A stretch of 57,415 nt of DNA, from assembly GCA_023404495.1 (NCBI GenBank), contig JAEYBE010000021.1:1-57415 (forward strand). Direction: 5' to 3'. The position numbers were made by a program, and so were the translations under genes. Positions 41,068 through 49,269 of this stretch are shown in pieces; positions within the stretch are counted from its first letter, which is position 1; every line of letters starts with the position of its first letter. Origin of the DNA: Actinomycetes bacterium (GTDB taxonomy: Bacteria > Actinomycetota > Thermoleophilia > Solirubrobacterales > JACPNS01). The notes under the pieces are model-generated. The model was given only the letters and a program-made list of their open reading frames with translations. It did no database searches and was not told the origin of the DNA.

Positions 41068-41442
41068 ATGAGTGAGCTGATCCACACCTGTTACCGCATC
41101 ACCGACATCGACGCCTCGGTCGGCTTCTACGAGAAGCTCGGCTTTGAAGAGCGGCGACGGATGCCGATTCGCGAAGAAGCGATCAACGTCTTCATGGGCT
41201 TGCCCGGCGACGGCGATCGACTTGAGCTGACCTACAACTTCGGTGTCGACGCCTACGAGATCGGCACCGGCTACGGGCACATCGCTCTCACCGTCGAGGA
41301 CCTTGATTCGACACTCGAGCAACTTGCGACGGTCGGCATCGAGCCGGAGCGACCACCGTATTCGCTGCGCGAGGGCGGTTCGCGGATCTGCTTTGTGCGC
41401 GATCCGGACGACTACCGGATCGAGTTGATCGAGCGCAGCTGA
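41068..41442 (+). CDS. Glyoxalase/VOC-family protein (lactoylglutathione lyase-like)
   Basis: A 124-residue vicinal-oxygen-chelate protein. It starts HTCYRITDIDASVGFYEKLGF, then has ELTYNFGVDAYEIGTGYGHIAL with a metal-ligand Glu and His, and ends FVRDPDDYRIELIE with the second Glu, a layout very close to GloA. GloA isomerises the hemithioacetal of methylglyoxal and a thiol to a lactoyl thioester. Actinobacteria use mycothiol rather than glutathione, so the thiol is open. It is 26 bases after the acyl-CoA ligase and could share its transcript. Confidence 0.87.
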   Translation: MSELIHTCYRITDIDASVGFYEKLGFEERRRMPIREEAINVFMGLPGDGDRLELTYNFGVDAYEIGTGYGHIALTVEDLDSTLEQLATVGIEPERPPYSLREGGSRICFVRDPDDYRIELIERS

Positions 41443-41449
41443 TCGTCGA

Positions 41450-42544
41450 TCAATCGGTCACTTCTCGGACGATTCTTGCGGCGCCGATCACGCTCCCCTG
41501 CTTGTCGAAGATCGGCCAACCGACAAAGCTCACCTCGATCTGCTTGCCGTCCTTGCAGCGCTCAACGGCGCGGATCGGGCCGGGCCGCTCCCCTGCGAGG
41601 ACGCGTTCGAGGTACGCAGTTCGTGCCTCGTGCAGGTGCTCGTCAATCAAGAACGTGAATTTCTGACCGATCGCCTCCTCCCGTGTGTAGCCATATAGAC
41701 GCTCGGCGCTGTCGCTCCAACTCACGATTCGCTTGTCGAGATCGACGCTGAGCACCGCCTCACTGGCCTGCTCGACAATCGATGCAAGCCAGTCGCGCTC
41801 GCGTTCGGCGAGTACTCGCTCGGTGATGTCGCGCCAGGTAATCTCAACGCCATCCTCGAGCTTCGAGACTCGGATGTCGAAAGCGCGGACCAGAGTCTCC
41901 TCGCCAAGCACATTGACGTAGTCGATCGCCTCGCGGAAGATCGGTCTGCCGCTCTCTACGACCCGGGCATAATCGCGCAGCAAGCCGTGCTCGAGACGAC
42001 CGGGAAATAGTTCGGACAGAAGCCGACCCTGCATCTGCTCGGACGTCATTCCGACAGATGCCGCTCCCGGGCCGTTGATGAATTGGTTGCGAAAATTCAC
42101 GATCGCACCGTCTTCGTCACGTACAGCCGAGTAGAGCGCGAATGGCTCGAGCAGGTTCTCTGCCGCGGTGCGAAAGCGGTGCACGCTCTCGGACAGCGTC
42201 TGGGCGAGATACCCGACGAGCGCGCCCACGATCAGGATCGTGAATGCCGGACTGATCCAAGTGACGTAATCAATCGTCTCGTCGACCATCAGGCTCCAGA
42301 TCGCGAAAAGGAAGATTGCGACCAGGGCTCCGATCAGTCCGCCACGCACGCCGAAACGCAGTGCCAAAAGGATTGCCGGGATGATGTAGAAGAGATGAAC
42401 GCCATCCGCCGGGCTGTCGTTCATCGTGCGGACGCCGAAAACGATCGCCATCAAGATTGCCGCGACGGCGATCACGCCACGGGCCGGAAGCTCCGAATAA
42501 GCCTCGCCGATCTTTCTGATCCGCGATGTGCTTTGGTCCGCCAT
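41450..42544 (-). CDS. Membrane PAS sensor without output domain
   Basis: A 364-residue sensor-like protein. Membrane helices (GVIAVAAILMAIVFGVR, LFYIIPAILLALRFGVRGG, LIGALVAIFLFAIWSL, and one near 100) occupy about residues 22-115 and resemble the DUF4118/MASE-like input modules of histidine kinases. Two PAS domains follow: about 125-240 (ENLLEPFALYSAVRDEDGAIV) and about 245-364 (IVEQASEAVLSVDLDKRIVSW, then GYTREEAIGQKF). The protein ends right after the second PAS repeat, with no kinase, GGDEF, EAL or phosphatase domain. No response regulator lies nearby. Either it signals through a partner protein or the gene is a truncated sensor. Confidence 0.85.
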   Translation of the reverse strand: MADQSTSRIRKIGEAYSELPARGVIAVAAILMAIVFGVRTMNDSPADGVHLFYIIPAILLALRFGVRGGLIGALVAIFLFAIWSLMVDETIDYVTWISPAFTILIVGALVGYLAQTLSESVHRFRTAAENLLEPFALYSAVRDEDGAIVNFRNQFINGPGAASVGMTSEQMQGRLLSELFPGRLEHGLLRDYARVVESGRPIFREAIDYVNVLGEETLVRAFDIRVSKLEDGVEITWRDITERVLAERERDWLASIVEQASEAVLSVDLDKRIVSWSDSAERLYGYTREEAIGQKFTFLIDEHLHEARTAYLERVLAGERPGPIRAVERCKDGKQIEVSFVGWPIFDKQGSVIGAARIVREVTD

Positions 42545-42618
42545 AGGAGCCTCCGTTAGATCGTGGATAGCCCTCCTGGTGTAAACGTATCGGACCGTAT
42601 GTATCTGCAGGGCCTAAA

Positions 42619-43200
42619 TCAGCGGGCGCGCCAGGCTTGTTCGAGCTGTACCCCAAACGTATTGAGCGCGCCTGCCAGCGCCGAGTAGGTCCCGACCAGC
42701 ATCACGTACTCAAGAATCTGCTTTGGCGGCATTGATTCGCGCAGTGACTCGTAAGTCTCATCCGAGAGCCGATGCTCGTTGAGCAGTTCGGAAACCCCGA
42801 GTAGAAGCGCTCGCGTCCGCTCATCGAACAGCTCGCTCTCCGGCTCCGGACCCGCCGCGGCAACCTGTTCCTTGGTCAGACCGACGCTCAGGCCGATCGC
42901 GCGGTGCTGCGTCCATTCGTACTCGGAGCGGCAGAGCCAGGCGGTTCGGAGGATCACCGCTTCGGTCTGCTTGCGCGGCAACTTGCCCCGCGGCATCAGG
43001 CGCGAGTTCCAGAAGAGGTACGGGAGGAAGAGCCGGCCGTCGATCGAGAGCACTCGCATGAAGTGGAAGCTTCGGCCCTTCGTCACTCGGGCCGCGGCGG
43101 TTGTCACCAGCCTCGGAATCAGCCCACGCTTGATCTGCGGGTCGTCCGTGTGATCGACGACGTGCAGCCAATGCTCGCTCGCTTGCTCTCCCACCGTCAT
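42619..43200 (-). CDS. Carboxymuconolactone decarboxylase (AhpD-like) family protein
   Basis: A 193-residue helical protein of the CMD/AhpD superfamily. The core LPRKQTEAVILRTAWLCRSEYEWTQHRAIGLSVGLTKEQV matches the family, including Glu and His in EYEWTQH; the peroxidase-type CxxC of AhpD is absent, leaving one Cys (LCRS). A late ILEYVMLVGTYSALAGALNTFGVQLE is typical. Members decarboxylate or act in peroxide defence. The start overlaps the MBL gene as ATGA, making it the last gene of the acyl-CoA dehydrogenase operon. Confidence 0.85.
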   Translation of the reverse strand: MTVGEQASEHWLHVVDHTDDPQIKRGLIPRLVTTAAARVTKGRSFHFMRVLSIDGRLFLPYLFWNSRLMPRGKLPRKQTEAVILRTAWLCRSEYEWTQHRAIGLSVGLTKEQVAAAGPEPESELFDERTRALLLGVSELLNEHRLSDETYESLRESMPPKQILEYVMLVGTYSALAGALNTFGVQLEQAWRAR

Positions 43201-44273
43201 GCCCCCTTTGCCCGCTTGCGGGCGAGTTTCGTTTTGGCCAATTGCATCTGAGTGATCGCCCGCGAGCGTCCGGCACCGCCGAGCTGACCTTTGCCGCCGT
43301 CAAGGCGGTACTTCTCCGTGCAGAGGATCGGGATCAAGCGGGCGGGATCGTCCCACTGGCTCCACGGCGCCTGTTCGAACTCATCCGACAGCAGCATGCG
43401 CTGACCGGCCTTGGCCGGCGCGACTCCGTTCTCCACTTGCTTGACGCCTTCCTCGGCCACCCATGCGAAGTAGTCGCGCAACAGATCAACCTCGGCCTGG
43501 CCGCAGATCGGTCCGTGGCCGGGAACGAACGTCTCGGCACCCAACCCCGAGATCGTGTCCAATGCCGCGCGCCAACTCGACACCGGTCCGGCCCACATGA
43601 TCGGGGTGCCGCCGATGAACAGGATGTCGGCGGCAAAGCAAACCTTGGCGTCTGGCACCCAGGCGACCGCGTCGCCTTCGGTATGTGCCGGGCCGACCTC
43701 GATCAGCTCCACTTCGCGGGACCCGACCGAGATCTTCATGCGTCCTTCGAAGGTTTCCTGCGGGAGCGTCAGGCTTATGTCCTTCCAGTCAAACGGCGCC
43801 ATCTCGTGGCCCATGTCCTTGAGCGGGAGCCTCGGCAGGTTGCCGAAGTCGCGCGGCCCGATCAAGGGGAGCGGCGCGCGGCCAAGCACACCAAGCAGAT
43901 TTCCCCCGCGCTGCATCGCCCGCATCGCCTTCGGCGGGTCGAGCGTCATCAGGCTCTTAGCCTTCGCGGTGGAGACGATCCGCGCCCCCTCAAACAGCTC
44001 GTTGCCCCAGACGTGGTCGCCGTCTGAATGGGTGTTGAAGAGCGTCTCGACCGGCGCGTCGGCAATCTCGCGAGCCCCCTGAAGCATTTTGCGTGTGAGC
44101 TTCAGATCCCAAAGGGAATCGACGAAGAAGACGCGGTCCGCTTCGAAGACCATGCCTGCGTTTGACTCGCCGAGGCCGCCGTTGGGCTGCAGGTAGGCCC
44201 AAGTCTGATTGTCGATCTCGTGCCAGCCCCCGGCAAAGCGCGCAACCTCGCCGTGCATCGTCAATTCAGTCAT
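43197..44273 (-). CDS. MBL-fold hydrolase, HxDxDH variant
   Basis: A 358-residue metallo-beta-lactamase-fold protein. The metal motif reads FNTHSDGDHVWGNELF (around residues 80-93), that is HxDxDH with Asp in place of the second His, a variant also known in other members of the fold. Later ligands appear in GPAHTEGDAVAWV, CFAADILFIGG and FVPGHGPICG. There is no signal peptide. The region after 270 extends beyond the core. It lies 63 bases after the TetR gene and is coupled to the CMD-family gene. The substrate is unknown; a thioester or lactone from the pathway is possible. Confidence 0.85.
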   Translation of the reverse strand: MTELTMHGEVARFAGGWHEIDNQTWAYLQPNGGLGESNAGMVFEADRVFFVDSLWDLKLTRKMLQGAREIADAPVETLFNTHSDGDHVWGNELFEGARIVSTAKAKSLMTLDPPKAMRAMQRGGNLLGVLGRAPLPLIGPRDFGNLPRLPLKDMGHEMAPFDWKDISLTLPQETFEGRMKISVGSREVELIEVGPAHTEGDAVAWVPDAKVCFAADILFIGGTPIMWAGPVSSWRAALDTISGLGAETFVPGHGPICGQAEVDLLRDYFAWVAEEGVKQVENGVAPAKAGQRMLLSDEFEQAPWSQWDDPARLIPILCTEKYRLDGGKGQLGGAGRSRAITQMQLAKTKLARKRAKGA

Positions 44274-44336
44274 CCGACCCTCCGATCAGTCGACGCCCCC
44301 AATTGGACAGCGCGCCGATAGTAACTGGCGGAGTGC

Positions 44337-44924
44337 TCAACCGGCAGCCGCGCGCCGCGCGAACGCTCTGATCGTCGCGACCAGGTCTTCGCGCGAGGAG
44401 CTCGACCCCTCGTCGGCCGAGAGTGGGCCGACCAGGGCTTCACCGACGCCGCCGACGATTGCCGCAGCCAGCGTTCGCGTGTCCGATGGCGGGATGTCGC
44501 CGGCCACGACCGCGGCGTCGAGGATCTGCGCGACCAGGTCGCGATAGCGACGGCGATATGCCAAACGCTCTTCCTCAACCAAGGCGTCGACGGGCTCAGC
44601 AAGCAGCGCCCAGGCGACGCGAGGTTGCACGAGCGCCCGCCGCGCGAATGTCTCAAGCGCGGCGTCGAGCTTCTCGAGTGGACGATCCTTCTCTTCGGCG
44701 CCCGTCCGCATCGCCTCGATCTCGCGGCCGCACATCTCCCGAAACAGCTCGACAAACAGCTCTTCCTTTGAGCTGAAGTGGCGGTAGAGCGTGCCCGAGG
44801 CGACGCCGGCCCGGGAGGTGATCGCCGCGACGCTCGCCGCCGCATAGCCGCCTTCGGCCAGCAACTCGAGCGTCGCAGCCATCAATCGTTCTCTGGTGGA
44901 AGTCGCCGCTGGGAGCGCCGTCAT
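44337..44924 (-). CDS. TetR-family transcriptional regulator
   Basis: A 195-residue TetR regulator. The N-terminal HTH reads ERLMAATLELLAEGGYAAASVAAITSRAGVASGTLYRHFSSKEELFVELF (about 12-61), a perfect family match. The ligand-binding domain includes a helix RVAWALLAEPVDALVEEERLAYRRRYRDLVAQIL, typical of regulators in acyl-CoA metabolism. The gene sits inside the operon, overlapping the crotonase stop as ATGA, so it is probably an autoregulator of the acyl-CoA dehydrogenase operon. Acyl-CoA is the likely ligand by context. Confidence 0.92.
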   Translation of the reverse strand: MTALPAATSTRERLMAATLELLAEGGYAAASVAAITSRAGVASGTLYRHFSSKEELFVELFREMCGREIEAMRTGAEEKDRPLEKLDAALETFARRALVQPRVAWALLAEPVDALVEEERLAYRRRYRDLVAQILDAAVVAGDIPPSDTRTLAAAIVGGVGEALVGPLSADEGSSSSREDLVATIRAFARRAAAG

Positions 44925-45826
44925 CCCTTGAAGGTAGAGAGTCCGTGATCCCCGAATGGTTCGTCGCGCTCGCGTACCGCCTCGCGGAAGCCGCCCGAGA
45001 GCGCCTGCATCTGGAAGTCGTAGCCCTCCTTGGTGTGGCGCGTGATGCCGTCGAAGACCGTGCCCAGCACCTGGGTCTGCCGGAGCCCCTGCGCCTCGAT
45101 CGTCTGGTTGGTGAGCAGCTTCATCATCATCAGCTGATTCAGTGGCATCCGCGCGACGCGCGCGGCGAGGATCTCGGTTCGCTCGTCCAGCTCTTCCGGC
45201 GCCGGTGCCTCGCAAGCAAGCCCCCACTCGGCGGCTTCGGTGCCGGAGATCGAGTCGCCGGTGAGCAGCAGGCGCTTCGCGCGCTGAACGCCAACTCGAT
45301 GCGCCCATAGCGATGTCGTGGGCGAGCCCCAGACACGCGCTGGCGGATAGCCGATCTTCGCGTCACTCGCCGCGATCACGAGGTCCGAGCAGAGCGCCAT
45401 GTCGGTGCCGCCAGCGACGCAGAAGCCGTGGATCTTGCAGATCACCGGCTTGCCCGCGTCAAACAGCGTCATGAACGTCCGCACGTTGCGGCGCATCATC
45501 GCGTAATCGACCATTGGATCCCACGTCTCATCGGGGTTGTGATTCATCCCGATCACCATCGGATCAAGTGGCGAGCCCTGTTCATCGCCTTCGGCGGCGT
45601 CGGCGGCCCCGGCGCCCTCGGCGGAATCGACGAGGTCGTATCCGCCGCAAAAACCGGTGCCGCTGCCGGCGAGCAGCATCACGTGCACGTTTGGATCGAG
45701 ATCCGCGCGCTCGACGCAGTCACCGAGCTCGCGCAGCAGCTGCCGAGTGATCCCGTTGCCACGCTCGGGTCGGTTGAGCGTGATCCGGGCGATCCGCTGA
45801 TCGACGCTGTATTCGACGGCGGCCAT
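44921..45826 (-). CDS. Crotonase-superfamily protein (enoyl-CoA hydratase-like)
   Basis: A 301-residue crotonase-fold protein. N-terminal VEYSVDQRIARITLNRPERGNGI, the oxyanion-hole segment FCGGYDLVDSAE, and KPVICKIHGFCVAGGTDMALCSDLVIAAS are clear. The two catalytic glutamates of rat enoyl-CoA hydratase appear replaced: the first aligned position is Asp in GGTDMAL and the second is Ala in GYPPARVWG. An insertion of about 30 residues rich in Gly/Ala/Glu/Asp follows the oxyanion loop. Chemistry other than hydration is possible. It overlaps the acyl-CoA dehydrogenase stop by one base (TGATG). Confidence 0.87.
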   Translation of the reverse strand: MAAVEYSVDQRIARITLNRPERGNGITRQLLRELGDCVERADLDPNVHVMLLAGSGTGFCGGYDLVDSAEGAGAADAAEGDEQGSPLDPMVIGMNHNPDETWDPMVDYAMMRRNVRTFMTLFDAGKPVICKIHGFCVAGGTDMALCSDLVIAASDAKIGYPPARVWGSPTTSLWAHRVGVQRAKRLLLTGDSISGTEAAEWGLACEAPAPEELDERTEILAARVARMPLNQLMMMKLLTNQTIEAQGLRQTQVLGTVFDGITRHTKEGYDFQMQALSGGFREAVRERDEPFGDHGLSTFKG

Positions 45827-47457
45827 CAGTCCGCGATCACCCGTTCGACGATCGCCTCGGCGTCAACGCCCCTCGGGAGCGTGCCGTAGGCGCGGCCGCC
45901 GTCACCCAGGCGTCCGGCACAGAAGGCGTCGGCCACCGGCTCGGGTCCGTTGCGCAGCAGAAGCGAGCCCTGGAAGGCGATGCCGAGGTCTTCGACGATG
46001 CGCCTGGCAGAGAACTGTGCGGCGATCACGTCGGCGTCGATGTCTCCGGTGGAGAGACCGGCCAGGCGTTGACCGATCGAGTCCAGGTGCGCGTCGTAGC
46101 GTGCGTCGGCGCCGCGGGCGAGTTCGCACTCGGCGAGAAAAGCCGGCAGCCCCTCGGGTTCCTTGGCCATCGCACGCAGTACGTCGAGCGCGGCGACGTT
46201 GCCGGAGCCCTCCCAGATCGACATCAGCGGCGCGTCACGGTAGATCAGCGGCATCCCCGACTCTTCGACGTAGCCGTTGCCGCCGAAGCACTCAAGCGAC
46301 TCGTTGGCGTGCCCGGCGGCTCGCTTGCAGATCCAGTACTTCATCACGGCCGTGCCAAAACGCCGCAGCGCGTCGTCATTCTCATCGAAGGCGCGGGCGA
46401 TGCGGAAGACCGCGGCGGTCGTCGCCTCAGACTCGATCGCGAGGTCTGCCAGCACGTTCTGCATCGCCGGCTGGTCGATCAGCAACGCGCCGAACGCCCG
46501 GCGGCCGCGCGCGTGGTTGGTCGCCTCAAGCACGCCCCTGCGGATCGACGTGGCCGAGCCGATCATGCAGTCGAGCCGCGTGTGGTTGACCATCTGGATG
46601 ATCGTCGGCACGCCGCGGCCTTCTTCGCCCACGAGGCGCGCGCGAGCGGCGCGAAACTCGACTTCGCTCGAGGCCAGCGAGTGGGTGCCAAGCTTGTCCT
46701 TGAGCCGCTGGAACTCCATGCCTTCGCCGCGCTCGACGAAGAAGCACGAGAGTCCGCCCGGCGCCTGCGCGAGCACGAGGAAGACATCGCACGGCGGGTA
46801 GGAGCAGAACCACTTGTGCCCGGTCAGCTCGTACTCGTCGCCCCCCACCGGCACCGCCTGGGTGGTGTTGGCGCGCACGTCTGATCCGCCCTGCTTTTCG
46901 GTCATCGCCATCCCGGCTATCGCGCCGTTCTCGTAATCGGGCACCGTCAGACGGTCTTCCCACTCGGCCGCGATTTCCGGCGCATGGTTGCGCAGCGGCG
47001 GAATCACGGCATGGGTCATCGACACCGGACACATCACGCCGCCGTTGGTGTTGCCCCAGAGCATGAAGAGCCCGGCACGCACGACGTGCGAGCCCGGCTC
47101 GGGGTCGCGCCAAGGCAGCGAGTGGCACTGGCGCTCGATCGCCGTACCGAGCAGGTGGTGCCACGACGGATCGAGCTCCACCTGGTCGATGCGGTTGCCG
47201 TAGCGGTCGTGCGTGAGCAGGCGCGGAAGGTTGTGTTCGGCGCGCCAGCAATGCTCGCGCTGCTCCGGCAGCCCGGCGAGCTCACCGATCTCGGTCAGGC
47301 GGTCTTCTCCCCAGGCGCCGCCTTCGCGGATGATCGCTTCCTGCAGCGCGAGGTCGGCGGTGAAGTGGTTGATCGGCTCAAGCGGCGATGCCTGGTTCTC
47401 GACCTGATGGGTCGCGCGGGTCGCCGGCTCGGCAGTCTGTTCAATGTGAATCCCCAT
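45826..47457 (-). CDS. AidB-like acyl-CoA dehydrogenase
   Basis: A 543-residue acyl-CoA dehydrogenase of the AidB/isovaleryl-CoA-type group. The FAD-binding region is AGMAMTEKQGGSDVRANTTQA and TGHKWFCSYPPCDVFLVLAQA; the C-terminal domain has SLECFGGNGYVEESGMPLIYRDAPLMSIWEGSGNV, the AidB-like active-site segment. It is about 150 residues longer than ordinary acyl-CoA dehydrogenases, as AidB is. It begins the operon with crotonase, TetR, MBL hydrolase and CMD protein. In E. coli AidB belongs to the alkylation response, but here the operon points to acyl-CoA degradation. Confidence 0.9.
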   Translation of the reverse strand: MGIHIEQTAEPATRATHQVENQASPLEPINHFTADLALQEAIIREGGAWGEDRLTEIGELAGLPEQREHCWRAEHNLPRLLTHDRYGNRIDQVELDPSWHHLLGTAIERQCHSLPWRDPEPGSHVVRAGLFMLWGNTNGGVMCPVSMTHAVIPPLRNHAPEIAAEWEDRLTVPDYENGAIAGMAMTEKQGGSDVRANTTQAVPVGGDEYELTGHKWFCSYPPCDVFLVLAQAPGGLSCFFVERGEGMEFQRLKDKLGTHSLASSEVEFRAARARLVGEEGRGVPTIIQMVNHTRLDCMIGSATSIRRGVLEATNHARGRRAFGALLIDQPAMQNVLADLAIESEATTAAVFRIARAFDENDDALRRFGTAVMKYWICKRAAGHANESLECFGGNGYVEESGMPLIYRDAPLMSIWEGSGNVAALDVLRAMAKEPEGLPAFLAECELARGADARYDAHLDSIGQRLAGLSTGDIDADVIAAQFSARRIVEDLGIAFQGSLLLRNGPEPVADAFCAGRLGDGGRAYGTLPRGVDAEAIVERVIAD

Positions 47458-47522
47458 TCACATAGCGTAACGGATCCACGGACGTGCGGGCGACAGGACG
47501 CGCTGGCGGTAAGGTTCCCGCC

Positions 47523-49229
47523 GTGAGCGACCAGACCAAACGCCGCGGGCGCGCCGCCGCATGGACGCTCGCGGGCATCCTCACGGTCGGGCTGGCGCTG
47601 CGCCTCTGGGGGATCAGAAGCGGCCTTCCGGTCGCATTCAACCTCGACGAATACGCCCACTTCACGGTTTCGGCGGTGAAGATGTTCGGCGGCGGCCACA
47701 ACCCGAACTACTTCCAGAATCCTCCCGCCTTCACTTATCTGCTGCAGGTGATCCTCTCGATTGCCTACCTCACGCCGCCGATCGGATCCGTCGGCAGCGG
47801 CATCCAGCAGGCCTTCACGACCGACCCGACGACGATCTACACGATCGCCCGCGTCACCGCGGCGCTGATGGGCGTCGGCGCTGCCTGGGTGCTCTACTTC
47901 GCTGGCCGCAGGCTCTGGGGGACCGGCGTCGGGTTGACCGCGGCAGCCTTCCTGACGTTCACGTTCCTTCCCGTCCACTACAGCCACTTCGCGCTCAACG
48001 ACGTTCCGACGCTGCTTCCGCTCGCGCTCGGACTCTTCGGACTGGCTGGCGTGATCCAGCAGGGCCGCGCGCTCGACTACGGAATCGCCGGCCTGGGGCT
48101 GGGGCTTGCAACCGGCACCAAGTACACGGCCGCGGCACTCAGCGTCTCGATCTTCGCGGCTTGGGCAATCCGCTTCTTCGATGATCGCGAACGCGGAAAG
48201 CGTGAGTTCCTGTACCTGGTGCTCGCCGCGGGCGTATCGCTTGCGGCGTTCGTGATCGTCAACCCGTTCGCGGTGCTCGATCCGCACAAGTTTGTCTACG
48301 ACATGCGCCGCCAGCAAGATCTCTCGGCCGGCGTGGCGAAGCTTGGCACGGACGACACGAGTGGCTGGGCCTACTACGCCTGGACGCTGACCTGGGGCTT
48401 TGGGATCGTTCCGCTGTTGATGGCGATCGCCGGGGCCGGGCTCGCGCTGAAGAAGGACTGGCGACGCTCACTGCCATTCGTGCTCTTCGCGCTGCTCGTC
48501 TTCCTCTTCATGGGCAAGCAGCTGCGCTTCTACGCGCGCTGGATGATGCCGATCTACCCAGTGCTCGCCCTTTTCGCCGGCTACTTCGCAATCGAAGCCG
48601 CAAAATGGCTAGCCCCAAAGTTCGACAAGTACGTCAAAGATGCAGCTTTGACGTATGCGGCGGTGGCGGTTATGGGGGTGGCGCTGGTGGGGCCGCTGGT
48701 GCATGTGATCCACAACGACCGGGTCCTGGCGCGCACCGACACGCGTCAGCTCGCCAAGGAATGGATTCTCGAGAACGTGCGAACGCGGGACAAAATCGCG
48801 TTCGATCTCGTGGGCCCGCCACCGTATTACAAGCAGAACGACGCCGCTTCCGGCGATCCGGCGTTCACGATCCGCCCCCTGCCACGCGGCACCGAAATCG
48901 AGAAGTACGCGCAGAACCTCTCGCCGGCGGTGCTCGACAGCTTCGAGCGGGACGGCTACTGCTGGGTCGTCTCGGCCAGCATCCAGAAGGGCCGCGTGAC
49001 GAAGGACCCGTCGAAGGCCCCGGGAGCTGCCGCCTACTACTCGGCGCTCGAGCGGCGCGGCGAAAAGGTCGCCTCGTTCAGCCCGATGAAGCCTGGCAGG
49101 AGCGTGCCGCAGTTCAATTTCGACATTTCCTACAACTACTTCCCGCTGGCCTACTACCGCCCGGGTCCCCAGATCGACGTGTATCGCCTGACCGGCGGAA
49201 AGTGCGCAACGAAGAAATCACAAACCTGA
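47523..49229 (+). CDS. GT-C membrane glycosyltransferase (family 39-like)
   Basis: A 568-residue integral membrane glycosyltransferase with about eleven helices in the first 400 residues and an extracytoplasmic C-terminal domain. The first loop FNLDEYAHFTVSAV (40-53) holds the acidic pair typical of GT-C/GT39 enzymes that transfer mannose or other sugars from polyprenyl-phosphate carriers. The C-terminal 170 residues are soluble and rich in Lys and Tyr. The GTG at 47523 is used. The gene is followed 40 bases later by an exported beta-propeller, and the pair is mirrored by another such pair on the other strand. Confidence 0.85.
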   Translation: MSDQTKRRGRAAAWTLAGILTVGLALRLWGIRSGLPVAFNLDEYAHFTVSAVKMFGGGHNPNYFQNPPAFTYLLQVILSIAYLTPPIGSVGSGIQQAFTTDPTTIYTIARVTAALMGVGAAWVLYFAGRRLWGTGVGLTAAAFLTFTFLPVHYSHFALNDVPTLLPLALGLFGLAGVIQQGRALDYGIAGLGLGLATGTKYTAAALSVSIFAAWAIRFFDDRERGKREFLYLVLAAGVSLAAFVIVNPFAVLDPHKFVYDMRRQQDLSAGVAKLGTDDTSGWAYYAWTLTWGFGIVPLLMAIAGAGLALKKDWRRSLPFVLFALLVFLFMGKQLRFYARWMMPIYPVLALFAGYFAIEAAKWLAPKFDKYVKDAALTYAAVAVMGVALVGPLVHVIHNDRVLARTDTRQLAKEWILENVRTRDKIAFDLVGPPPYYKQNDAASGDPAFTIRPLPRGTEIEKYAQNLSPAVLDSFERDGYCWVVSASIQKGRVTKDPSKAPGAAAYYSALERRGEKVASFSPMKPGRSVPQFNFDISYNYFPLAYYRPGPQIDVYRLTGGKCATKKSQT

Positions 49230-49269
49230 GGGGCTAAACCTTCTCGACGTGACCGCCGATAGGTGAGTC

